The position numbers and the translations under genes were made by a program. Positions 1-5,139 of a DNA stretch of 5,139 nucleotides are shown here, piece by piece (the stretch's first letter is position 1; every line of letters starts with the position of its first letter). The notes below the pieces were generated by a model. That model did no database searches and was not told the DNA's origin. It was given only the letters and a program-made list of their open reading frames with translations. This stretch comes from Acidobacteriota bacterium (lineage in GTDB: Bacteria; Acidobacteriota; Aminicenantia; UBA2199). Where the stretch lies: the NCBI GenBank assembly GCA_028749105.1, contig JAQUQF010000127.1, forward strand, positions 1-5,139, in the 5' to 3' direction.

Positions 1-485
1 CCGAACTTTGTTTCGGCGATGAAATTCTCCATGTGCTGGCTGGAGAAAGACCCCATCAGGCAGTTCCAAAGGCCGGGCGGGGAAGCGTTCTCCAGATCGA
101 AGCGAACGAAGCGCTGGCTCGCCGGGTCGTACCCTTGGTGAAAGACGATCCGCCGGTCCCGATTTAAAACCAGAATCAGGCTGAGGTCCGATTCGGGCAC
201 GACGCTTTGCGGCAGGGACTCTTCTTCAAACTCAGGGGATGGGCTTTCCGCGTAAATATACATCGCGTCCCAGGCAGCCCAGTCATAGCAGAGGGTTGCG
301 ATCCGCCTTTTTTCATTCTCGACGATCTGAAATAAGCGGGAGGCGACCTTACCGGCAAAAATGACTTTTTGTTCGCTCCGTGAATGGCGAAGGGTGAAAT
401 GATCAATCAGCAGGAATAGGAGGGAGAGGGACACGCTCATTCCCAGGATGAAGAAAATCAGTTTTTTCTTCAATGTCATCATCAT
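1..485 (-). CDS. CHASE4-domain membrane sensor protein, N-terminal part (cut by left edge)
   Basis: This open frame runs off the left edge, so only about the first 161 residues are visible. It begins with a short basic stretch (K6-K8) and one hydrophobic membrane segment (about residues 9-27), followed by an extracytoplasmic region. Residues 66-76 contain the D-W-A-A-W-D core followed by M-Y, the hallmark of CHASE4 ligand-sensing domains. After it come the strands L-I-L-V-L-N-R-D (about 103-110) and I-V-F, which match the CHASE4 beta region. In this family the sensor is followed by a second membrane segment and then a histidine kinase, GGDEF/EAL or methyl-acceptor output; that part is outside the window. 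Three ATG codons stand in tandem at 485, 482 and 479, and no Shine-Dalgarno sequence precedes them. A consensus -10 box ending one base before the first ATG favours 479 or 482 as the true start. The longest frame is given here. The ligand and output are unknown. Confidence 0.8.
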   Translation of the reverse strand, partial: MMMTLKKKLIFFILGMSVSLSLLFLLIDHFTLRHSRSEQKVIFAGKVASRLFQIVENEKRRIATLCYDWAAWDAMYIYAESPSPEFEEESLPQSVVPESDLSLILVLNRDRRIVFHQGYDPASQRFVRFDLENASPPGLWNCLMGSFSSQHMENFIAETKF

Positions 486-486
486 A

Positions 487-515
487 ATTATAGTTATTTG
501 CAAAGAACAATACAA
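487..515 (-). promoter_or_regulatory. Candidate leaderless promoter of the CHASE4 sensor gene
   Basis: Read on the minus strand there is TTGTAT (515-510), a 17-base spacer, and a perfect TATAAT (492-487). The -10 box ends one base before the first of three tandem ATG codons and seven bases before the third (479). Transcription would therefore start at or beside a start codon and leave no leader. No Shine-Dalgarno sequence is present, which fits. The -35 box matches consensus only in its TTG. The region is AT-rich, so a chance -10 match is possible. Confidence 0.5.
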
Positions 516-527
516 CTTTTGTTGTAT
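510..527. repeat. Inverted repeat over the sensor promoter -35 box, possible operator
   Basis: Arms ATACAAC (510-516) and GTTGTAT (521-527) are perfect reverse complements separated by TTTT. The left arm coincides with the proposed -35 box of the CHASE4 gene promoter. A dimeric regulator bound here would block that promoter. As RNA it would make a weak AT-rich 7-bp hairpin. On the plus strand it is followed by an A-rich tract rather than a T-run; on the minus strand only a few T bases follow. It is therefore not a convincing terminator. The operator role is inferred from position only. Confidence 0.45.
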
Positions 528-571
528 GAAAAAATAAAAAAAATACATCTTCTTTTCATGATTTTGCCCGA

Positions 572-600
572 TTGCGTTCAATTTCTTGAATTTCTATCAT
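572..600 (+). promoter_or_regulatory. Candidate promoter of the C1A protease gene
   Basis: TTGCGT (572-577) and TATCAT (595-600) are separated by 17 bases. The -10 box matches five of six consensus bases; the -35 box matches only the first three. Initiation about seven bases downstream would give a leader of roughly 78 bases containing the Shine-Dalgarno sequence at 667-673. A small inverted repeat, TTCAA-tttc-TTGAA (577-590), lies in the spacer. This is a weak prediction in an AT-rich region. Confidence 0.35.
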
Positions 601-666
601 GGTGATGATGAATAAGGCGAAGAACAATCATCTAATCCGGTTTGTGGAAAAAAAATCCATAAAAAC

Positions 667-673
667 AAGGAGA
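667..673 (+). promoter_or_regulatory. Ribosome binding site of the C1A protease gene
   Basis: AAGGAGA lies 11 bases before the ATG at 685. The next in-frame ATG (694) would be 20 bases away, so this site supports 685 as the start. It is the only clear Shine-Dalgarno sequence in front of a gene in this window. Confidence 0.7.
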
Positions 674-684
674 ACAAAATCAAG

Positions 685-1635
685 ATGAAAAGGATGAAGA
701 AATGGGTTTTCGGGATTTGCTTGGTGGCCGTGCTGGCGGTGTTCCTGTTCGTGCCGGCGCTGATGAGCAGCGACAGCGAGGCGCGCCTGGTTGATGACCC
801 GGTTGCCAAGCGGGAAGCATTGAACAGGGAACTGGCCGAGATGCGCGCCGAGATGAAGGCCAATGGCTGGGACTTCCAGATCGGCCCCAACCCGGCCTTG
901 CAGTACAGCATCGAGCAATTATGCAATTTCAAGCCCGAACTGAAGCCGGTCAATTCAAGCGCTTTCGAGCCTGGTGACTACGCCGTGCCGGCGGCTACGC
1001 TGCCTGCAGCGTTCATGGGCGTATCTTCTTCGATCAAGAACCAGGCCAGCTGCGGCTCCTGCTGGGCGTTCTCAACGATCGCCGGATTGGAAGCGGCTAT
1101 TATATGGAATGGTGGCCCGGAATATGATCTGTCAGAGCAGCACCTGGTTTCCTGCAACCCTTGGGATTGGGGCTGCAACGGCGGTTTCTTTGCCTATGAC
1201 ATGATCGTTTCCGGGAACTCCTATTATCCGGGCGCCATGCCTGAAGCCTGTTTCCCCTATACTGCCCTGGATTCAGCCTGTTCCTATTGCGCTTCGCCGA
1301 CCTGGTACCCGGCCGTTTCCTGGGCTTACGTCGGGGCCAGTAACTCAGTCCCTGCGATCGACGCGATCAAGAACGCCATCTACACTCACGGCTCGGTATC
1401 GGTTGGCATTTACGTCGACCGCTATTTCCAGGCCTACACCGGCGGCGTGCTGACCTCCTGCAAAAAGAAGGTCAACTCGATCAACCATGCCGTCATCCTC
1501 TGCGGCTGGGACGACGCCAAGGGCGCCTGGCGGCTGAAGAACTCTTGGGGTACCGGCTGGGGCGAGGACGGTTACATGTGGATCAAATACGGCTGCAGTG
1601 GAGTGGGCTACGGCGCCTGCTACTGCACCTATTGA
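685..1635 (+). CDS. Secreted papain-like cysteine protease (peptidase family C1A)
   Basis: This 316-residue protein is a complete papain-fold endopeptidase. A basic start (K2-K6) and hydrophobic core (about 8-27) form a signal peptide or N-terminal anchor. Residues 28-105 are a short propeptide with a helical stretch (40-60). It then has W-D-F-x-I-G-x-N-P-A (62-71), which resembles the conserved end of inhibitor I29 propeptides without the full ERFNIN helix. The mature domain starts near L106-P107. It has the oxyanion Gln120, nucleophile Cys126 within C-G-S-C-W-A-F (123-129), the G-C-N-G-G motif (163-167), catalytic His268 and Asn286 in N-S-W-G (286-289). The usual papain disulfide cysteines appear to be present (C123, C157, C164, C199), with extra ones at C189, C202, C259, C273, C304, C312 and C314. 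All catalytic residues are intact. It is inferred to be exported by Sec and to act in the periplasm or outside the cell; substrates cannot be told from sequence. A strong terminator follows 27 bases after the stop, so the gene is probably monocistronic. Confidence 0.95.
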   Translation: MKRMKKWVFGICLVAVLAVFLFVPALMSSDSEARLVDDPVAKREALNRELAEMRAEMKANGWDFQIGPNPALQYSIEQLCNFKPELKPVNSSAFEPGDYAVPAATLPAAFMGVSSSIKNQASCGSCWAFSTIAGLEAAIIWNGGPEYDLSEQHLVSCNPWDWGCNGGFFAYDMIVSGNSYYPGAMPEACFPYTALDSACSYCASPTWYPAVSWAYVGASNSVPAIDAIKNAIYTHGSVSVGIYVDRYFQAYTGGVLTSCKKKVNSINHAVILCGWDDAKGAWRLKNSWGTGWGEDGYMWIKYGCSGVGYGACYCTY

Positions 1636-1662
1636 GGAATTGGCTAATTTAGTTCCATGATT

Positions 1663-1696
1663 AAAAAACCGCCCTTTTGGAGGGCGGTTTTTTTTT
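1663..1696. terminator. Bidirectional rho-independent terminator between convergent genes
   Basis: AACCGCCCT (1667-1675) pairs perfectly with AGGGCGGTT (1681-1689) around a 5-base loop. The stem can extend four more A-T pairs to 1663 and 1693. On the plus strand it is followed by an unbroken T-run (1688-1696), which ends the C1A protease transcript. On the minus strand the complementary A-run (1663-1668) gives six U bases, so it can also stop the phosphoesterase operon, whose last stop codon is at 1762. The remaining bases between here and 1761 show no other feature. Confidence 0.92.
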
Positions 1697-1761
1697 GCCC
1701 GCAACCTGCCTAAAACCAACTGCATCTTGAGACGGTTGGAGGAGAAGGATGAGAGCAGCGG

Positions 1762-2469
1762 TTACCGGGAAGGGTAGTTATGGGAACCGTTCAATGGCCT
1801 GCGCCGGGATTGCCTGGCCAGCCCCCAGTAATTGGCCCGGCTTTTCACGGAAACCAGCTTGAAATCGGGGAGCATGAGCCCGGTGAGCTGATGGCCGAAG
1901 CAGCAGCCGGTGTCGATCAGAATAACCCGGTCATTGATGACCAAAGGCGTTCCTGTTTTTGAATAATCGTGGTGTCCCGCGACCACCGGCTTGTCGCCGT
2001 TGTAGAGCCGGTACCACGGCTCGGGGAATTTTCCGGCGAGATAGGCTTCACCCGACATGGAGCCGGCCAGGACGCCGGCCTGCTGCTGTTCCAGTGTCAC
2101 GCCGGGCTCGAGGCCGCCATGGACCAGGATCGCTTCCGGCAGCTCGACAAACAACGGCAGTGTTTCAAAGTAGATGATGGCCTCGGCATAGAGGGCCGCG
2201 TCGAATTGCTCCTTGACCAGGAGCTGGGACCCGGACAGGGAGCTTCCCTGTTTCCAGGCCAGCAGGTGCTTGCGCTCGTGGTTCCCCATCAGGGAGCGGC
2301 GGCGCGGCTGGTCCTTGAAAAAGCGCAGGACCGATGCCGAATCGGGGCCGCGGTCGACCAGGTCGCCCAGGGCGATCAATTGGTCGTTTTCCGCCAGGCC
2401 GGCCTTGTCGATTAGGTCCAGCAGCTCGCCATGGCAGCCATGGATGTCCCCGATCACCAGGGTCTTCAT
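1762..2469 (-). CDS. PPP-family metallophosphoesterase (Ser/Thr phosphatase or Ap4A-hydrolase-like)
   Basis: This 235-residue protein has the full PPP-type calcineurin-like metal site: G-D-I-H-G (7-11), G-D-L-V-D-R-G (35-41), G-N-H-E (62-65), V-H-G-G (116-119), the G-H-H motif (165-167) and the closing I-D-T-G-C (185-189). These supply the Asp, His and Asn ligands for two metal ions. Bacterial relatives act as protein Ser/Thr phosphatases (PrpE/PrpA-like) or as dinucleoside polyphosphate hydrolases (ApaH-like). The sequence alone does not decide between these. There is no signal peptide, so it should be cytoplasmic. The last 25 or so residues are rich in Arg and may be disordered. The family normally begins a few residues before G-D-x-H-G, which supports this ATG. 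No Shine-Dalgarno sequence is visible. The start lies 13 bases after the stop of the upstream unknown gene, so translational coupling in one operon is likely. Confidence 0.9.
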   Translation of the reverse strand: MKTLVIGDIHGCHGELLDLIDKAGLAENDQLIALGDLVDRGPDSASVLRFFKDQPRRRSLMGNHERKHLLAWKQGSSLSGSQLLVKEQFDAALYAEAIIYFETLPLFVELPEAILVHGGLEPGVTLEQQQAGVLAGSMSGEAYLAGKFPEPWYRLYNGDKPVVAGHHDYSKTGTPLVINDRVILIDTGCCFGHQLTGLMLPDFKLVSVKSRANYWGLARQSRRRPLNGSHNYPSR

Positions 2470-2482
2470 GGGGAGCAGGTTT

Positions 2483-3334
2483 TTAGCTTGCCTTCATGAC
2501 GCACTCGACGACCGGGTCGGTGATCAGGAGGGCTTTTTCCCTGTGGTTGATCCCGACGATGGAGATGATTCCGTCGAGATTGTCCTTGATCTCTTGAAAT
2601 TTGAGCTCGGTTACAATGCGTATTTTTTTCTCCAGCAATTCCTGGTGCATCTGATACAGGCGATTGATGAGCTCCGGCTCCGTGTAGCGTTTGATCGGCT
2701 CATAGGCCTTGAAGCGGGAAAGAATGTCGTTTTTTATCGCGATCCCCAAGTACGAATATCCCGATATGAGATGGTAGTTGCGCGCCAGCGTCCCGTCGGC
2801 TGCAAGGTAATAGGCTCCCTGGAATTCGGGATCGGGCGAGCGCACGACGTAGATCAGACCGAACTTGTTGTCGTCGGCATTCAGCTGCCCTGAAAAATAC
2901 TCCTGGTCAAAACTTGCCCGGCGCTTCTTGATCATGCCGTCCATTTTGTAGGCGAATTCCGCGCTGATCCTTTTTGCCAAGTCGGCCGCTTTCGCGTATT
3001 CCTCTTTGTTCATCAGTTCCAGGGCGCACTTTTCTGCGGGGCCGAACAGTTTCCCCTCGACTGCCTTCATGCCCGCGGTGTACATTTTGTTCGCGTTCAG
3101 GTAATGCTTGACCACCTGGATGCTCGCCCGGCCCAGCAGCACGTTGTCGCCGCTTTGCTTCGCGAGTTGGACCGCCTCGTTGAGCCTCTGCTCGACATCG
3201 GTCGTGAGCCCAAGCCCCTCGGTCAGCTCGTTCATGAACTCGCTGTATTCCAGCGTGGCCAGAATGCGCTCGTCCGCGCGCAATTCCTTCTTTGGAACTC
3301 CCATCTCGACAGTGAAGATCGTTTTTGCCTTCAT
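2483..3334 (-). CDS. Conserved-looking protein of unknown function, first gene of phosphatase operon
   Basis: I do not recognise this 283-residue protein. It has no signal peptide or membrane segment and should be cytoplasmic. Residues about 20-140 look almost wholly helical, with alternating charged and Ala/Leu positions (for example 44-60 and 108-130), as in alpha-helical repeat or bundle domains. Residues 155-205 look like an alpha/beta unit, with strands such as F-G-L-I-Y-V-V (158-164) and Y-L-A-A-D-G-T-L (176-183). A charged helix (219-253) that could form a coiled coil follows, then the strand-like G-I-I-S-I-V-G (255-261) and A-L-L-I-T-D (268-273). The start is bounded by an in-frame stop 24 bases upstream. 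A weak AAAAGGGG (3356-3349) lies 14 bases before the ATG. A good promoter lies just upstream, and the PPP phosphatase follows after 13 bases. This suggests related roles, for example a substrate, regulator or scaffold of the phosphatase. That link is inference from gene order only. Confidence 0.8.
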   Translation of the reverse strand: MKAKTIFTVEMGVPKKELRADERILATLEYSEFMNELTEGLGLTTDVEQRLNEAVQLAKQSGDNVLLGRASIQVVKHYLNANKMYTAGMKAVEGKLFGPAEKCALELMNKEEYAKAADLAKRISAEFAYKMDGMIKKRRASFDQEYFSGQLNADDNKFGLIYVVRSPDPEFQGAYYLAADGTLARNYHLISGYSYLGIAIKNDILSRFKAYEPIKRYTEPELINRLYQMHQELLEKKIRIVTELKFQEIKDNLDGIISIVGINHREKALLITDPVVECVMKAS

Positions 3335-3370
3335 TATTCTGGTGATGACCCCTTTTGTTCACCTGAAAAC

Positions 3371-3399
3371 ATTGTACGGTCGAGCGGCAGGAAAGTCAA
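3371..3399 (-). promoter_or_regulatory. Strong sigma-70-type promoter of the unknown protein/phosphatase operon
   Basis: On the minus strand TTGACT (3399-3394), a 17-base spacer and TACAAT (3376-3371) each match five of six consensus bases. Initiation near 3364 would give a leader of about 30 bases that includes the weak AAAAGGGG ribosome site. This is the best promoter match in the window. It is divergent from the M23 gene promoter, with the two -35 boxes about 41 bases apart. Confidence 0.7.
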
Positions 3400-3440
3400 C
3401 CGTCTGCATGAGTTCTCTGGGGATGAATCGTCGCGGAAAG

Positions 3441-3469
3441 TTGCTTTCGGGCCCGGACTGGGGTACAAT
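3441..3469 (+). promoter_or_regulatory. Candidate leaderless promoter of the M23 endopeptidase gene
   Basis: TTGCTT (3441-3446), a 17-base spacer and TACAAT (3464-3469) precede the ATG at 3476 by only six bases. Transcription would start at or next to the A of the start codon and produce a leaderless mRNA. No Shine-Dalgarno sequence sits at a normal distance: the only G-rich run is the GGGG overlapping the -10 region. The -10 box matches five of six consensus bases; the -35 matches three. Confidence 0.55.
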
Positions 3470-3475
3470 GCCGCC

Positions 3476-4792
3476 ATGATTTCGCGACCGGGCTCCGAGA
3501 AGCTGCGCCACCGCCTGCGGCTCCTTCTCCTTCTCCCCATTCTTTTTCTTGCCGCCATCCTGGCCTGGCGCTTTTTCCCCGGCGGCGGCGCCGTCGAGGA
3601 GGCCGTTCCCGTCTACCATGACCTGACCCTTTCCGAAGCCCAGGAGGTCCAGGTGGAGATCATCCCCGGCGATTGCTGCGCCGTGGCCCTTTTGCGAGGA
3701 GGCATGACGCCCGGCGATGCGGCGCGACTGGTAGCAGACGTCAAGCCGGCTTACGACCTGGCGCGCATCCGCAGCGGCCAGACCATGACCCTCTTCTTCG
3801 AGAATGGCTTATTGCGCAACCTGGTTTATTCCGTCGACCGCGACCGCTTCCTGTCAGTTGAGCGCGGCGCCGGCGGCGGCTTCCGCGGCCGCGTTGCCGA
3901 TGTTCCCTACGAGGTGCGCCAGGAGACGGTGCGCATCCGCATCGAGAATTCGCTCTATGATGCCACCCTGGCCAGCGGCGAGATGATGGAGCTGTTCGAG
4001 CCCCTCTCGCGCATGTTCGAGTACGACGTCGACTTCAACCGCGACATCCAGCCCGGCGATACGGTCTCGGCGGTGCTGGAGAAAAAGTACCTCGACGGCA
4101 AGCTGGCCGCCTACGGCGACATCCTGGCCGCCGAAATGGTCAACAATGGGAAAAGCATTCAGGTCGTGCGCTACCCGGCCCCAGGCGGCGGCGCGGGCTA
4201 CTATCATCCCGATGGCCGCTCCACCAAGCGCATGTTCCTGCGCTGCCCGCTGCCCTTCGTGCACGTCACCTCGCGCTACGGCATGCGCCGCCACCCGGTC
4301 CTGGGTTATTCCAGGCGGCACAATGGCACCGATTTCGCCGCCCCCTACGGCACGCCGGTGCGCGCCACCGCCGCGGGGGTGGTGACGGCGCGCGGCCGCG
4401 ACAATGGGCGCGGCAACTACGTGACCATCCGCCACGCCAACGGCTTCGCCAGCCACTATTACCATCTGCAGCGCTTTGCCGCCGGATTGCGCGCCGGCCA
4501 GCGTGTCGAACAGGGACAGGTAATCGCCACCGTGGGCTCGACCGGCCTCTCGACCGGGCCGCACCTGCACTATGGCCTGGTGCAGAACGGCCGCACCATC
4601 AATCCGTTGCGCCTGCAGTCGCCGAGCACGGCGCCTTTGCCCAAAGCGATGCTCCCCGATTTTCAAAAGTATTGCGATCAGATCCTGGCGCCGATCGCGC
4701 GTCCGGCGGCGTTTCCGGCGCGCCCCAGCCTGCCCCTGCGCCCCGGCGACGGGGTACCCCTGCCTCCCCGCCGCTCCTTCGACCCGCGCTGA
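3476..4792 (+). CDS. Membrane-anchored M23 murein endopeptidase (MepM/YebA-like)
   Basis: This 438-residue protein is a zinc metallopeptidase predicted to cleave peptide cross-links in peptidoglycan from the outer face of the inner membrane. An N-terminal anchor (about 13-34, after a basic R-H-R-L-R) is followed by a non-catalytic region (about 45-250). That region includes the motif D-V-D-F-x-R-D-I-Q-P-G-D (184-195) and I-L-A-A-E (216-220), typical of the OapA/Csd3-like N-terminal parts of MepM relatives. The LytM/M23 domain (about 258-378) has S-R-Y-G-M-R (266-271), zinc ligands H282 and D286 (H-N-G-T-D), H-Y-Y-H-L (327-331) with the catalytic-site H330, and H-L-H (363-365) with the ligand H365. 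All of these residues are intact, so it should be active rather than an EnvC/NlpD-type activator. The tail (401-438) is rich in Pro and Arg. The frame stays open for 124 codons upstream, but that stretch is antisense to the divergent operon. The promoter and the membrane anchor place the start at 3476. Confidence 0.92.
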   Translation: MISRPGSEKLRHRLRLLLLLPILFLAAILAWRFFPGGGAVEEAVPVYHDLTLSEAQEVQVEIIPGDCCAVALLRGGMTPGDAARLVADVKPAYDLARIRSGQTMTLFFENGLLRNLVYSVDRDRFLSVERGAGGGFRGRVADVPYEVRQETVRIRIENSLYDATLASGEMMELFEPLSRMFEYDVDFNRDIQPGDTVSAVLEKKYLDGKLAAYGDILAAEMVNNGKSIQVVRYPAPGGGAGYYHPDGRSTKRMFLRCPLPFVHVTSRYGMRRHPVLGYSRRHNGTDFAAPYGTPVRATAAGVVTARGRDNGRGNYVTIRHANGFASHYYHLQRFAAGLRAGQRVEQGQVIATVGSTGLSTGPHLHYGLVQNGRTINPLRLQSPSTAPLPKAMLPDFQKYCDQILAPIARPAAFPARPSLPLRPGDGVPLPPRRSFDPR

Positions 4793-4802
4793 GCGGGGGG
4801 AT

Positions 4803-5139
4803 TCATTTTTTTCGGTAGATCCCGGCCATTTTCCCGATCGTATCCGCAAGCAGCCGCCGCAGTTCCGGCGGTTCCAGCACCTCGACATCGCAGCCGAAGG
4901 GGAGGATGTCGCGCCTGACCTCGCGGAAGTCCGCCACCGGGAATTCCAGCAGCAGCGAACCGTCGGGCTGCTCCCTGACCGTTTGTCCGGGGAACCAGAC
5001 CTGGTCGCGGACCAGGCGGGCGCCGGCGGGGGTGAAACGCAGGACTACCCGCTGCTCGGGGCCGTCGAAGAAAATGCCGTAGCGCTTCTCGATCTTTTCC
5101 CGGATCGAAGCGGGATCGACGGGGCTCGAGGCGGTAGCG
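4803..5139 (-). CDS. WYL-family transcriptional regulator, C-terminal part (cut by right edge)
   Basis: The last 111 residues of a protein are visible; the N-terminus lies beyond the right edge. They match the C-terminal extension (WCX) of WYL-domain regulators: V-D-P-A-S-I-R-E-K-I (7-16) and a Y-G-I-F-F stretch (20-24), then V-V-L-R-F (31-35) with W-F-P-G-Q (48-52). These are followed by D-G-S-L-L-L (59-64), a helix leading to I-L-P-F-G (78-82), the near-invariant V-E-V-L-E-P-P-E-L-R (85-94) and a closing helix ending in A-G-I-Y. Full-length relatives carry an N-terminal winged-helix DNA-binding domain and a WYL ligand-binding core, often sensing nucleotides or nucleic acid; neither part is visible here. 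The gene converges on the M23 gene with only 10 bases between the stop codons. Its own promoter and targets lie outside the window. Confidence 0.85.
   Translation of the reverse strand, partial: ATASSPVDPASIREKIEKRYGIFFDGPEQRVVLRFTPAGARLVRDQVWFPGQTVREQPDGSLLLEFPVADFREVRRDILPFGCDVEVLEPPELRRLLADTIGKMAGIYRKK

Noticed and set aside
176..406. Minus-strand 76-codon open frame at the left edge
   Set aside because: It is out of frame with the CHASE4 gene on the same strand, which has a recognisable domain.
604..632. Possible leader hairpin GATGAT/ATCATC before the protease gene
   Set aside because: Six mostly weak pairs around a 17-base loop in AT-rich DNA are easily explained by chance, and no riboswitch-like core is present.
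597..953. Minus-strand open frames opposite the start of the C1A protease
   Set aside because: They are antisense to the signal peptide and propeptide of a clear gene, with no recognisable domain. Their hydrophobic tail is only the complement of the AT-rich leader.
1969..2893. Plus-strand open frames across the phosphatase and unknown genes
   Set aside because: They are antisense to the PPP phosphatase motifs and the coupled upstream gene, and have no domain or ribosome site of their own.
3104..3475. Upstream extension of the M23 open frame by 124 codons
   Set aside because: It is antisense to the coding region and promoter of the divergent 283-residue gene. The membrane anchor and promoter both place the start at 3476.
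4783..4812. Possible terminator after the M23 gene: CCCGC-gctga-GCGGG then a T-run
   Set aside because: The stem is only five base pairs, it overlaps the stop codon, and the T-run (4806-4812) begins eight bases after the stem. This is too weak to call.
3854..4888. Long minus-strand open frame (344 codons) opposite the M23 gene
   Set aside because: It is low-complexity Ala/Gly/Arg/His-rich, as expected for the antisense of a GC-rich gene, and it overlaps two well-supported genes (M23 and WYL) out of frame.

Overview
The window carries six protein genes, two of them cut by the window edges. It looks like chromosomal DNA of a GC-rich bacterium, with long GC-rich genes separated by short AT-rich promoter regions. 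A transmembrane-anchored M23 murein endopeptidase of the MepM/YebA type, a secreted papain-like C1A protease with a bacterial-style short propeptide, and a CHASE4 sensor suggest a diderm environmental bacterium. An Aminicenantes- or Acidobacteria-like lineage is a guess from protein style only, because the window holds no phylogenetic marker. I see no IS element, CRISPR array, tRNA, rRNA or phage gene.

Layout. Bases 1-485 (minus) hold the N-terminal part of a membrane sensor with a CHASE4 extracytoplasmic domain; it runs off the left edge. Bases 486-684 are an AT-rich divergent regulatory region. It has a candidate promoter for each flanking gene, and a 7-bp-arm inverted repeat lies over the -35 box of the sensor promoter. 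Bases 685-1635 (plus) encode a secreted C1A cysteine protease. It ends at a strong bidirectional hairpin terminator (1663-1696) shared with the convergent operon that follows. That operon (3334 down to 1762, minus) has two genes: an unrecognised 283-residue protein, then a PPP-family metallophosphoesterase 13 bases downstream. It starts at a near-consensus sigma-70-type promoter (3371-3399). Bases 3476-4792 (plus) encode the M23 endopeptidase. Its -10 box lies six bases before the ATG, as expected for a leaderless mRNA. Bases 4803-5139 (minus) hold the C-terminal part of a WYL-family transcriptional regulator that runs off the right edge.

How the parts relate. The genes form three divergent or convergent blocks rather than one pathway. 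Two envelope or extracellular hydrolases (C1A protease and M23 endopeptidase) and an envelope sensor are present, but nothing in the sequence links them functionally. The most notable points are the two promoters that appear to produce leaderless transcripts, and the coupled pair of an unknown protein and a PPP phosphatase. I found no clear evidence of a new defence or mobile system.
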